A program made the position numbers and the translations under genes. This document shows, piece after piece, positions 12,775 through 24,109 of a stretch of DNA of 64,000 nt. Location: the NCBI GenBank assembly GCA_026874595.1, contig CM049314.1, forward strand, positions 58,941,300 through 59,005,299, given 5' to 3'. Under the pieces are notes generated by a model that did not search any database, was not told where the DNA came from, and worked only from the letters and a program-made list of their open reading frames with translations. The stretch's first letter is position 1. Each line of letters starts with the position of its first letter. Origin of the DNA: Sipunculus nudus (lineage: Eukaryota > Annelida > Sipuncula > Golfingiida > Sipunculidae).

Positions 12775-12834
<60 letters not shown>
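12612..12834. repeat. CT-rich tract and (TA)n array
   Basis: CT dinucleotides with T interruptions occur at 12612-12640, then T-rich DNA, then about 56 bases of TA at 12779-12834. The 147-codon plus-strand frame spanning them is low complexity and not taken as a gene. Confidence 0.9.
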
Positions 12835-12836
<2 letters not shown>

Positions 12837-14015
12837 TTTTCACGACGTATCGTTCTCTTCTCTCTCATTTACAATTGCTAGAATTGGAGTCTAATTTCTA
12901 TTCGGCCAAAATCAGAAATATTGTTTGTGAACCTACCTTTTTTGTTTGCGTTTTGTTTGTTTGTCCGTCCCTGTATGCTTTATTTGTCTGCATCCATCTC
13001 TCTGTCCTTTGTCTCTAATGCTTGATTTTATCTATCTTGTTTCCGGTTACTTTTTGTTTTCTGGTCTAACTCATAAATATGAATATATTTCTGTATTTCT
13101 TGGAATGAATGTATCTAGATTAGTTTAATTATACTGCTCTTTTTTAGTCCATGTTCTTACTACCAAATCTTTTGCAGCCACACTTTCATGATTCAGATAC
13201 GATTCATCGAACCGTTATGATGTCTATTAAATAAATAATGAACAAGCATGCGAGTGTTCGAGCCGTGTTCATGAATTAGACGCCAGAGCGGCTCGCTGAA
13301 TCACGGTCTGTGAAACCTTGCCTGTCACGCACTTAATTGGTAGTATGAAGATGATTTTGTTTGCGTGAGCGCACGCATTTGATATTATGTGTATTGAGTA
13401 TGCGTCTGTAAAATATTTACTCTTAATTTTTTCACAAAATATAAATAATTCTTCAGAGATATAATGGAACCAGATTAGCGTCTAGGTATCTTTAGAAACC
13501 CGAGTAATTTTATCACTTGTTTTAAATCTGTATCTATACGCGTCGTTAGAAAAATCCCCATTTAAACAAACACCATTTCAACGATGAAATGACCGCAGAT
13601 CTAAGGGACATTTCTGACGGTTAGGTCGGTCCTTTAATGATCCAGCACTGATTCCCATTCATTCAATTAAGGAAAGTAGAGAATGTTGAGAGAGTTTTTT
13701 TTTTTTTTCCTAGCGAAACAATCGTGATAGTTCGAGTCCCGCGTTTAGGCACAGTTCAAGGACTTCAAGAAGTTTTCTTTCAAAACTGGAAGGTTTTTAC
13801 AGCTTGCTAGGAACTGTTATTACGACAGTGATGTAGGTCTGAAAATTAGTGTTTGTGGGTCTCGGGTTTGGTCTTTGATATCCTGGTCTTGTTCTTCGTC
13901 TGGGTGTTGAAACGGATTGGTCCCGGTCTCTTTATCCGACTTCCAGGACAAACATACAATGCTACTCTTTTTTTCCTAAAAATCCAGAAACTACAGCTAG
14001 CAATACTATGTCAAC
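12835..14015. other. Non-coding stretch
   Basis: A TTTGT-rich, low-complexity part (12930-13010) is followed by unique DNA. A T14 run ends near 13709. GTTCGAGTCCC near 13731 resembles an isolated tRNA B-box, without enough context to call a SINE. Confidence 0.55.
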
Positions 14016-14896
14016 TGTTTACGGAGGGTTAACTGATATTCTGTGGAACAAGGACTGTAGTATCATAGGCAGTAGATAACAGTTGAGTTAACGTATGACC
14101 TCGGAATATCGTTTTCGGTTTCGGATCTCACATTCTTGGTTTGGTGTCGGTCTTGGTTTCTTCGGTCTTAGGCTGGATCTAGTATCCGGATCCATACCAA
14201 GGGTCCGTAATTGAGTCTATTCGTATGTTAAAGATTCTTTTGATAAGAATCTTATATATATTCTGAACAAGGATATAACATTATTGATTTTGCTTGCGTC
14301 TGTTATCGGATGTTTACGGAGGGTTAACTGATATTCTGTGGAACAAGGACTGTAGTATTATAGGCAGTAGATAACAGTTGAGTAAAAGCATGGCCTCGGA
14401 ATAACTTTTGGTTTCGGATCTCACATTCTTGGTTTGGTGTCGGTCTTGGTTTCTTCAGTCTTAGGCTGGATCTAGTATCCGGATCCAGACCAAGGATCCG
14501 TAATTAAGTCTATTCGTATGTTAAAGATTCTTTTGATAAGAATCTTATATATATTCTGAACAAGGATATAACATTATTGATCTTGTTTGCGTCTGTTGTC
14601 GGATGTTTACGGAGGGTTAACTGATATTCTGTGGAACAAGGACTATAGTATCATAGGCAGTAGATAACAGTTGAGTAAAATCATGACCTCGGAATATCAT
14701 TCTCGGTTTCGGATCTCACGTTCTTGGTTTGGTGAGTCTTGGTTTCTTCATTCTTAGGCTGGATCTAGGATCCGGATCTAGACCAAGGATCCGTAATTAA
14801 GTCTATTCGTATGTTAAAGATTCTTTTGATAAAAATCTTATATATATTCTGAACAAGGATATAACATTATTGATCTTGCTTGCGTCTGTTATCGGA
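14016..14896. repeat. Three-copy tandem repeat, unit 293-295 bp
   Basis: Complete units start at 14016, 14311 and 14604 with TGTTTACGGAGGGTTAACTG and end with GCGTCTGTT.TCGGA. Identity between units is high, with scattered substitutions and a short deletion in the third (GGTGTCGGTC becomes GGTGAGTC). Each unit carries a foldback: AAGATTCTT, a TTGAT loop and AAGAATCTT (14231-14253 in unit 1), with one arm mutated in unit 3. Near-identical lengths and clean junctions point to a recent local amplification. No open frame runs through a unit. Confidence 0.92.
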
Positions 14897-15655
14897 TCCA
14901 AGATAACGTACGAGGAAAATTTGCTGCTTGAAATATCCATTGCTCTGTATAGAACGCTTAGGCGCGAAAGTGTCTGATTTTATAAATGAGATTTGCATGC
15001 AGATAATAAAACCTGACACTTTTTATAAACTGAATATGCAAATACAATTTTTTTACAGAATCCCGACAAATTCGACTTCTCGTCTCGTTAACGATGTCCA
15101 TTCAGAAATGATTCGATGTTATTGCAGAACGAAAAGACGTCTCAATTGAATCTCACTGTATCAATCTTCGTTCGTTTCGCTAACTGGAAATTGTGCCTAC
15201 CACAATTTATCCAAGGCGAGGATAGTTTCTTTTATTCATACTTCCGTTTTTCTTTTCGAACGTATTAGGTTTGTGAAAACCCTGAGCCAAAATCAAACCA
15301 CTGCTTAGTGAAATTGTTCCTCAGTGAATGCATCTGGCTAAATGTTATTGCAGTTAAAGGAGTGTTGAGTGAAATTATTGATTTTTTTCACATGTAATGT
15401 TTGATCATAGAATATCAGATATTTAAAGAAGAACTGCATGTATGAATTCGTTGAATCCATACAATTGTAGTCTAAACATATACGCGTTGCGATTTTTTTT
15501 CAATATTTTTTTTCTGGTAGAGGTCACCGCCTCCATTCTTGTAATGCTTACTTATCTAAGCATTATGTCCATCTACAGAATTCCATTTCGGTTGCAGACT
15601 AAGTGACAGAGGGGTTACACAGGATTATACTGGTGTTAACCAGGCTCTGTGTATC
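14897..15655. other. Non-coding stretch
   Basis: The 73-codon frame at 14928-15149 is not recognised. No repeat was detected. Confidence 0.5.
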
Positions 15656-15882
15656 TTACCTGCATGTGTACTATACCGCGAATACCCCGAAAGCCACATT
15701 CACTTGTCAGTGAAATACGACTGTGGTGAACAGTCTTCCCATAACTCCTCCCGAGCGCTCATCCAGCTTGGGATTCGAATGAGAAGAGTTTTACCGCTTC
15801 GGCTGAGGTTCGAACTCACGACCTCCCGGCTTTGAGCCCTGTGTGCTCTGCCCCATGACCAGAAAAGCCGCCCATATTGCGA
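15656..15882 (-). repeat. tRNA-derived SINE, family A, minus strand
   Basis: Read on the minus strand, the head has an A-box-like TGGTCATGGGGCAGAGCACA and, after GGGAGGTCGT, the B-box GAGTTCGAACCTC (15819-15805), the two internal RNA polymerase III promoter elements of a tRNA. A body follows that shares ordered blocks with the copy at 18065, including GCTTTCGGGGTATT and a 3' block ending GTTAACACCAG. Retroposed, non-coding. It would be mobilised by a partner LINE that is not in the window. Confidence 0.75.
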
Positions 15883-16309
15883 TCTTGAATATAACACTTT
15901 AAAATTGTATGCAGCGGACGACTGTTTTGTCTTGTTTGTATTCACTCTAAATACCGAGTAACACCAGTTTTGGTTTTAACTATACAGGAATATTATACAT
16001 TATTACTCCATTGTTGAAGAAATCATACAGGCACGATGAAGTTGACAGCAATTGTAATACCAGAGACCACGGAACCAAGGGGCGGTTCCAGGATTTAGGA
16101 AAACGGAGTTCCAACCCAGGAAGACTCATAAATAAACTAAAAACAAGACGACCATAGGTCACGCGCTTGCCGGAAACACTCTGACCCAGATTGGAAGACA
16201 GAAAATGAGAGCATGTAATAAAGAAGACAAAGAGGAAACAATGAGCCATTGTTTGTAAAGTTTGGACCAATATTGACACAGTTACGATGGAAATAATAAT
16301 CGGACGTGT
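15883..16309. other. Non-coding stretch with a fragment of a GGGGCGGATCCAGG repeat
   Basis: AGGGGCGGTTCCAGGATTT at about 16078 matches, with one change, the start of the repeat at 42332; the rest of that repeat is absent. The 111-codon minus-strand frame at 15980-16315 overlaps it and is not recognised. Confidence 0.5.
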
Positions 16310-17680
16310 TTTCATGACTTTGACCTATTTAAAAATAGATATACAGCTTCAAGAATTCGTTCCAATATACGATAGGTGAAAGTTGCAAAGTGATTCCTGG
16401 TTAACTGTGGCCTATAGAATGCTATTATAACAAAGGCAAGAACCAGCAAGAAGGCAACATTTAGGACAACTTGCAAACAGACAGACATATTGACAAAGTG
16501 ACACAAAGTTGAGATCAGTTGACTAGACTTAGATATGTAGAAGACGAAGGTGAAGAAAATGAGCCAAAGTTTGTGAAGATAGGACCAGAATGGACAAAGT
16601 TATGAGAAAAATAACATTTTGAAGTGTTTTGAAGTGACCGACATACTGACAAAGCGGCACAAAGTAGAGACAAAAAGAATTAACTATGTTATGAAGAAGA
16701 CAGAGGAAAAAAATAAGCTACAGTTTATGAAATTTAGGCTTAAAGTCTCAGAGATATGGGCAAAAAATGATATGTTCTAGTGTTTCAGGTGCAGTGCCCC
16801 CTAGCGGCTATTTTCCGAAACTGAAAAATCACTTTCGAGAGATTAGTGTAGGACTTAAGATGTATCAGTTTCAAAAGGATTCCTGCAAAACTGTGGCCTG
16901 TAGAATGCTATATGTTAGACACAAGAACAAGCAAGAAGGCGAAATTGATGACACCTGACAGATAGACAGACATACTGTCAAAGTGACACAAAGCTGAGGC
17001 CAGATGACTTGACCTAGTTATGGAGAAGACTCAGGGGAAGAAATTAAGCTATAGTTTATGCAATTCAGGTGTATATTTTCGGAGATATTGTCAACAAAAT
17101 TATACGTTGATGAAGTTTAAGTGCAGCGCCCCCTAGAGGCCATATCCCGAAAATGAAAAAATCAATTTTGAGATATTAGTGTAAGACATAAGATTCACCA
17201 ATTTCAAAAGGATTCATGCAAAACTATGGCCTGTAGAATGCTATATGTAAGACAGAAGCACCAGCAAGAAGGTGAAATTGAGATCAACTGACAGACAGAC
17301 AGACATACTGACAAAGTGACACAAATTTGAGCAAAGATGACAAGACCATATTATTAAAAAGACACAAAGAAAGAAAATGAACCTAAGTTTGTGAAGATAG
17401 GACCAATAGTTACAAAGTAATGATGAAAATAAAATTTCGACGTTTTTCGATGACCTTGACCTTGACCTTTAACTTATGCCTACCGAAAACAATAGGCTAC
17501 CAGGACTTTTGACTTTCAATCAACCCTGAAAGTTTCAGATCGATTGCTAAAAAATTGTGGCCAGGAGAGTACTGACAAACTAACATCGTGACAAACAGAC
17601 ATACGCAACTGACCAACATGCTTGCCGAAATCGAAGATTTCCGGCAAGCAACAAATGTCCCAAGATCCTGAAAAGTGGGG
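16310..17680. repeat. Composite dispersed repeat with internal units (family D)
   Basis: The block GATTC.TG..AACT.TGGCCT.TAGAATGC recurs at 16392, 16878 and 17211. Each is followed by AGCAAGAAGGCGAAA, then by ACAGACAGACATACTGACAAAGTGACACAAA, then by a GAAGATAGGACCA-type block. GCAGCGCCCCCTAG. occurs twice (about 16789 and 17123). The right end carries ATGACCTTGACCTTGACC and a terminal CGGCAAGCAACAAATGT. The same order is present at 27825-28470. This is an ancient transposable-element-derived repeat with two to three internal units; class unknown, no open frame. Confidence 0.8.
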
Positions 17681-18064
17681 TATAGGGCGTAAAATTTGGT
17701 CTAAAACCTTTTAAAAAGGTTGCAACGACAAAAAAGGGGGTTCCGTCACTTGTTACTCTGTCCCGTTGCAGTGTCACATGCCACGTCGTTTGTCACACGG
17801 ACGGGTTGTCAAGGAGACCGCAGTGTATGGTACCATATTTCTTAATTACGCGTTCTACCGTTGGGGAGAATTTCTGTGAAGGTAATCTGTTTTAGAAGAG
17901 CAATCTGTTTAAAGTATAGTCCTCGCCGAAAGGGTTATTGCGGCTTTTCAAATCTACTCGGCACTTCAAGCATTTGCAACCTCTCAGCCTACACAAAGAA
18001 AAAAGCGCGCACTTAAATTATATATAGATGTAAAACATATGTAATGAAAGATATACACTTAACC
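17681..18064. other. Non-coding stretch between repeats
   Basis: No feature supported. Confidence 0.5.
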
Positions 18065-18390
18065 GGCTTCTGAGGTCTAAGGGTAGGGCACAGAACTAAA
18101 AAGCAGGGAGGTCGTGAGTTCAAATCTCAGTCGAGGAGCGATGAGATTTTTCAAGGTCGACCCAAACTCAGAATGAGCGCCCTGCAGGTTCAATGGGGCC
18201 CCACAGCCGTGTATCACTCACACACGAGTGCGTCTTCGGGGGGTTGATCTGTCTTGTGACCCAGAAATGGGCATGAGTTTACACCCACGACCCGCAGGTA
18301 CGGTAGACACCGGGCCCGGGTGACACCAGGATACATGATAGAAAGCGAGTACTACTGCCCAGTCAAGTAGTCCCGAACCGAAATGGGAAC
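18065..18390 (+). repeat. tRNA-derived SINE, family A, plus strand
   Basis: The head GGCTTCTGAGGTCTAAGGGTAGGGCACA is A-box-like, and GGGAGGTCGTGAGTTCAAATCTC holds the B-box. GGGAGGTCGTGAGTTC is identical to the minus-strand copy at 15.8 kb. The body contains CGAGTGCGTCTTCGGGGGGTT, GCAGGTACGGTAGACACCGGG and GGTGACACCAGG in the same order as that copy. An AT-rich stretch follows. Non-coding. Confidence 0.78.
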
Positions 18391-18584
18391 GAAGCAGATG
18401 TACATAAATAGATTAAGATTGAAATATGTCAGCATCAAAAAATGGAGGCGGTTATCTCCATAAAAATATTAACTACACAGCTTTTTTTGGTATTTGCTGT
18501 CGTTGTTGTTAATTTAAGACGGTGAAGTGATTTCAGTTTGACCTCGCTTTAGACTGCCAGTAATTAAACGTAATGCGATTCCAA

Positions 18585-18895
18585 ATTAACCCCTGGTTCA
18601 GATTACACCCTACTAATTCAGATAATCCCTTTAAAGCAGACTGAATCTTTGTATGCTTTATGTTTACATGCAATTGTGCCATGCGTTTTGTTGAAGTGTA
18701 TGATACGAAAATAATTTAATAAAAAAATATCATTAGCTTTCAGCAATAATTTTTTTTTCACGTTCTTTATTTGAATAATATATAACCAGTTAAAAACCAT
18801 CAGTATATTATCATTCAGTGAAGTGAGCAAGGGGTAATCTGAACAATGTGGGATAACCTAAAATTAGGTTCAGAATAACACCGGGGTAACGTGAA
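18585..18895. repeat. Possible degenerate foldback element
   Basis: GGTTCAGATTACACCCT.CTAATTCAGATAATCCC near 18595 is matched in inverted orientation by GGGGTAATCTGAACAATGTGGGATAACC and GGTTCAGAATAACACCGGGGTAAC at 18830-18892. The arms are imperfect and separated by about 200 bases of AT-rich DNA. No clear target duplication was seen. Confidence 0.4.
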
Positions 18896-19572
18896 ATGGG
18901 ACTGACCTGAAGTCTTCAATCCGGCCTCCCATCTGACAGTATTTGCGGTCGGTTCTTTGATCGGACAAAATAAAAGGTTGGGTATATATACTGACGGCCG
19001 GATTTGAGAAACAATCAGGCGGAACAAAATAGCTGTACCAATCCTTGACAATACCAAGGTTTTTCGTCCGATTTGAGACCGGGCTGGAAAATGTGATAAA
19101 TAATAATTTGATGACAGAACAAAACAAGATTCGCCTTTTGATCATCTCCCCCTTCCTTCTTCCCTTCTGTTATCACACATGACGATCGTGGAAGTCCAGG
19201 AGACGAAATCAGAAGTGACTAAAATGGCCGGAAACGTCTGATGGTCTACATGCTTTTCCGAAAGATGTGTTGACATGCACTGACCGGAGAAAATTTAACG
19301 ATAACTGAACTCTTTTCAGATTAAGTAAGTTGGCCTGCAAAACGGCGGATGGGAGGCCGGCTATAGTTATCTCTGAGTTTGACCTCAAGCTGCAGATGTT
19401 TTTCTACTTCGACTACTACTACTCATATAATTATTATTTTATCATTAATTTTGTTCAGCGAGCAATCTTTCACGGGAAGAAGTTCCTTCTTACCAAGGAG
19501 ACCATTCTTCATCATTGATAAACAATCAGTAAATAGCTAATGCGAAAACATTTTTTGTTTTGATATATAGTG
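18896..19572. other. Non-coding stretch
   Basis: Two overlapping minus-strand frames (18815-19145) and a plus-strand frame at 19330-19518 have no recognisable protein. Nothing further supported. Confidence 0.5.
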
Positions 19573-19632
19573 AACATAAAATAGCATAAATAAGGAACTT
19601 CACACTAATATTATTTGTTTATATATATATAT

Positions 19633-19694
<62 letters not shown>

Positions 19695-19722
19695 ATAAAA
19701 TAGCATAAATAAAGAACTTCAG
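19573..19722. repeat. (TA)n array flanked by a direct duplication
   Basis: CATAAAATAGCATAAATAA.GAACTTCA is present at about 19575 and again at about 19694, on either side of about 70 bases of TA (19621-19691). The TA array therefore lies inside or between two copies of one short sequence. Confidence 0.85.
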
Positions 19723-22719
19723 GTTAAATATCGGTCTTAGTAATACAGCAAAGGAGAAAATGAATATAAATAGTGCGCTCGGCCATTATTTGCGATAAAG
19801 CTAATTGTCCTTCTTCTATTACCACATTCTTGTGTCGTCCATAATGTTGTGCCCACGTGTTGATCTGCTTTAGTTGGAAAAAAATTAAGCCATAAACTTT
19901 GATATTAATTAGTTGAAATATGTTTAATCATGCTTTAACTATTGGTTACGACTATAATTTGCTTGTTATCACAATGTTGCATTTTTTCTGTTTAATTGAA
20001 TGCACGTGATACAAGATTAGTTCATCATAAGATAAATTTATGGAGTGTCATTCAATGCTCTAAAGCCGTAACAGATGGATATATAAAAAAAACTGCCCGT
20101 TTAAGAATGTGAGGACTATTTCCAAAATTGTGATGACACAACCGGATATTCAGCTAAACCTCGTGTGCATAAGACGTAAAAATGGGATATTACATACATA
20201 TATTCTTTTTTTTCTTCAAAACCCTTCTGAATTAAGACCTCTGAACCCGAAGGGAAAATAACCTTATCTTTATAATTATAATTATAATTATAATTATATA
20301 ATAAATTATATCTCTGGAATTGATGATCTTTCGTAGACAACTGCATTAGCAGAAACAATTAACATTACCAGGTTATTTAATTATATGATGGTTATCATTC
20401 TGGTATCAGCACTATTTTATTGCCATCTCATTGAGAGAACTAATTAAACTACCAGCATTGGTCTTGCTTCCATTAAGCTGTAAACTACTAATGTTGCCTT
20501 TTATGGGCTTCGTGTACAAAACAACATACTAGCTCCAAGTTTAATTGGTTTTACCGCAATTTCATGACACTTAAATGTGATAAATGTGATTAAGTTAATG
20601 AGTAAAGCGAGAAAACAAAAACCTTGGAAACATAATGAGTAGAAAGATAATATCAAAAACGGAAAGATAATGCTTAAAACGAGAATATAAAAACGTGAAA
20701 CATAAATATAAACAAAAAATATGGTACCATAATTATGCTTAAAACGAGAAAATGAAAACGTGAAACATAAGCATTAGTTTAATCAATAAAAACTATGAAC
20801 GGTAAAAATTTAAGTAAGATAACGAACGCAGATAAGCGTGGAGTTTTGACATGGTCTTGTGACACCGTGCACGAGGGATTGGTTGGGGTCAGTAGATATG
20901 TGTTGTCACTCCGTGACACGAGACGTCACGCCTGTCTTCACGCCATCTTGTCACGAATATAGCAGTTACCTAATTAGTCCCACCGAGGCCCCTTCCGCAC
21001 TTACCCGTGTATTTGTCGATAATTAGCTGTCATGGGTTGTATAAAACAAAATTTTCTTTAGGCCAATATTTTATCAAAGAGTTTACTCCAAGCACATTTA
21101 TATTAAAATGTTTGTTGCCTTTATTTTACTTCAGCAGTTCTCTGAAAGTATGTATTACTATAACAACCCCCATTGCTACTAATCGTATGTATTATAAATA
21201 TTGTCATAACATTCGGTCTCGCCTGATTTCGATGCATATAAATGTAGGCAATTATATGAATTAAATGGTAAAACCGTGCACTATCTGCTAGAATATTATC
21301 ATAATTATTTGTAATTTTCAAGGTTTTTAACAATAATATTATTAATATCATTATTATAATTATTATAAAATGTAGTGTTAGTTACAGTTGTAGTAGTATC
21401 AGTATAAGTAGTACTAGCTGTTACAGTAACAGAAAGAGAAGTAGGTCTATTTTAAGCTGTGGCGTATTTGAAATAACAACGTAAAATCTCCTTCGCCCAA
21501 ACAATTACGACTAATTCTATTATTATTTTCGCTTTTGACACACAAACCCCGAACATTCAGTGGACTTGGCATTGGTCTGTTTTCAGACAATAGCTTTATA
21601 CTTAAGATCATGACGGCACACAGAGACGTATACGGGGTGTCTAAGTGATGGGCACGCGGCATATTCTTGGACTACACTTGGCTCTGACCAGTCATCCAGA
21701 TGGCTGGACTCTGCCAGTCTGCAAGTATCATCGCGAACCCTTGAGAATGCTTATAGTTCCCTTAGAGACGCGCGAGAAAATTGAGTCCATCAGCTCTCAG
21801 ACTGTCATTCACAGAGCCACGTCCTTCTTGCGTCTGTTATTAAATAATCGATGAGAAAAAAGCAAATCTCGCAAAGCGCGAGGAGAAAGTAGAGACCTTC
21901 ACACAAATTGTGTGAGATTGCTTTGTTTCCAAGTAATAAACTTGTTTGTCCTTGGCGTCGTAGATCAAGAACATAGGCTGAATTTATAAATGCTCCAAAT
22001 GTAGAGTTTAAAAGGGGTTTAAAAGAGAAAACTTTACATGCGTTTTACAGTTGCTTTATAAATCTTGTTTTGATTCTCCCTCAAGTGTAATGTTATAAGA
22101 ACCAATGTTATCTCAGCCCAAGCAAAACATAACTTCTTGCTTTGTTCGAAGTAGAGGCTGGCTTTTAAAGTAGCTACCCTTTTCAGCAATAAGAAGGTAC
22201 CACACTAGAGACAAATAAAAAAAAGTTGGGGTGTTAATTTCTTCTTATATACACCATGTGTAAAATATTCCCGAAACAGGACTCGTATAAAAACCGGTGG
22301 AACCTAAAAATATTCCAGAGTTCAGTTTTGGCGATGGACATTAGACGTAACGCTGAACGCAAACAAGGAAGGTCTCACAGAAAGAAAATGATATCTGAAC
22401 AGACGTAATCAAAATAACTAAAGTACCAAAGGACTTAAACAAAGCCCGAAAACCTTTGATCATTATGCGAAGTCACGATAAAACACATTTTTTTGTAAAT
22501 TTGTGTAATATGTCTTTTGAGTTTATTCTTTTGAGGTACTCCTTCCAAAGCAAAAACTTCCCTCCTCTCCAGTCTATGAATGTCAGCTTTTTGCTTATTT
22601 TCCAGGAGATGGCACGTATGGTAAAACAACCTAAATGTAACGGAAAACACATTATTGCTGTTATGTTATTGTTTGACCTCAAGCTAATAGGCTAAACTAA
22701 GAATTATATGAACAGGTTT
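19723..22719. other. Non-coding AT-rich stretch with short local repeats
   Basis: A TATAAT repeat lies at 20269-20297. ATGCTTAAAACGAGAA.AT.AAAACGTGAAACATAA occurs at about 20668 and 20734, a 66-bp direct duplication. Trinucleotide-like ATT/GTA patches lie at 21325-21430. The frames at 21447-21662, 21645-21854 and 22435-22695 are not recognised. Confidence 0.55.
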
Positions 22720-22902
22720 ATCATTGTGCAATGAGTAAAATATTAAAATCTTTAAAAGGAAATTAATTTTAAATATCAGATTGTCATTTTGTTTTTCGGT
22801 ACTATATTAATCTATTTAAAAGCAAATTAATGTTATACTTCAGATTATCATTGGGTAAGTAGTAAAATATTAAAATTTTTAAAAGTAAATTATTTTTAAA
22901 TC
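22718..22902. repeat. Degenerate three-unit tandem, about 66 bp
   Basis: Three successive segments share the order ATCATT, AGTAAAATATTAAAAT.TTTAAAAG.AAATTA.TTTTAAAT and CAGATT. The middle copy is the most diverged. AT-rich and non-coding. Confidence 0.6.
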
Positions 22903-24109
22903 TACCGAGACAGATAGAGCTGTATAACAATAGAGTAAAAATGCTCGTGCAAACTGTCCCTTAAAACATTTCTGTGGAGAAGGCTTACGATTTACGACAG
23001 CAAGGTCACGAAACAGCGAAGTGTGAGTGTTCACCTCTGTGGCGGTAAATGGTTTTTCCTTGTCGTGTTGTGACTCCACTTTCAGTGAAAATATGGGGTT
23101 AAACGAGTACAAAGTAACGCTAGCGGCCAGAACGAGGCCCCGTTAGATTTACAATGGCGAATGGATAACCCCGGCGGAAATAACATTAGATAAATCTTAC
23201 ACTGACCCATCCGATATGGAAACGTTTGGTCCCTTATGAATAACAAGAGATTGTTGTCTAGACTGGTCACAAGAATCTGTGCTCTTCTCTTTTACAGTTT
23301 CAATCACACAAGATGTAAAGTAAAATGGCCCATTATTTATTATTACATCCAGCCATATCTCGATTTTTTTGTATTATTTTTTTTCTGGATTGAGATTAAT
23401 GGTTGTATTGATACTGATGATAATGATGATGCACGTGAGTGGTTACCTGTGACCGCTGTTTATGCAAAAGCATATTCGGGATGCTAATAATGGTAGTGAT
23501 GTCAATTATAATTATCATAACGATGACCAGAATAAATTAACATGTGAAGGTAATGTCAAAACAATGTCAAAATTAAAACTTCCAGTATGCTGAGTGTCCC
23601 TTTATAAGAAAGGAAATTTAAAGAACCATATGACAAAGGATATTATGATATTTTGTCATTTTCTGGGTTACATACAGTGTATAACGTGGATATAATATTA
23701 TAGTAATATGGTATAAAAATAATATTGTTATATTTATAATTAAATTTTCAAATCGAATGATATTTCAGAATATCTTGTCTGCGGCAACATACTCTTATCA
23801 GAAGGTATCGTTTACAAGTTTACAGTTTGAGGTTTTCTTGTAACCTTTATCTAATCCTCTGGAAGCATACAGCCCAATGATAAAAGTCAGTAAATTCCAC
23901 TGTATCACAGGTATACCCATAATTTCAACGTTCGACTGTGACATATGGGTTTTAGTGAGTAGTCATAATGGCTGCCTCTTAGAGCGGTTTCGAGAAAATG
24001 GGAGAAATAAACCTGTCAGGGTTCTATAAGGAAGCGAGGGTGCGACACGAAAGCGTCCAGGCGAGAAACTATCTTCAAATAGAGTAGACCGGAATAACGC
24101 TTTTTTTTT
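22903..24109. other. Non-coding stretch
   Basis: The frames at 22879-23112, 23082-23270 and 23236-23487 are unrecognised. No repeat family was identified. Confidence 0.5.
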
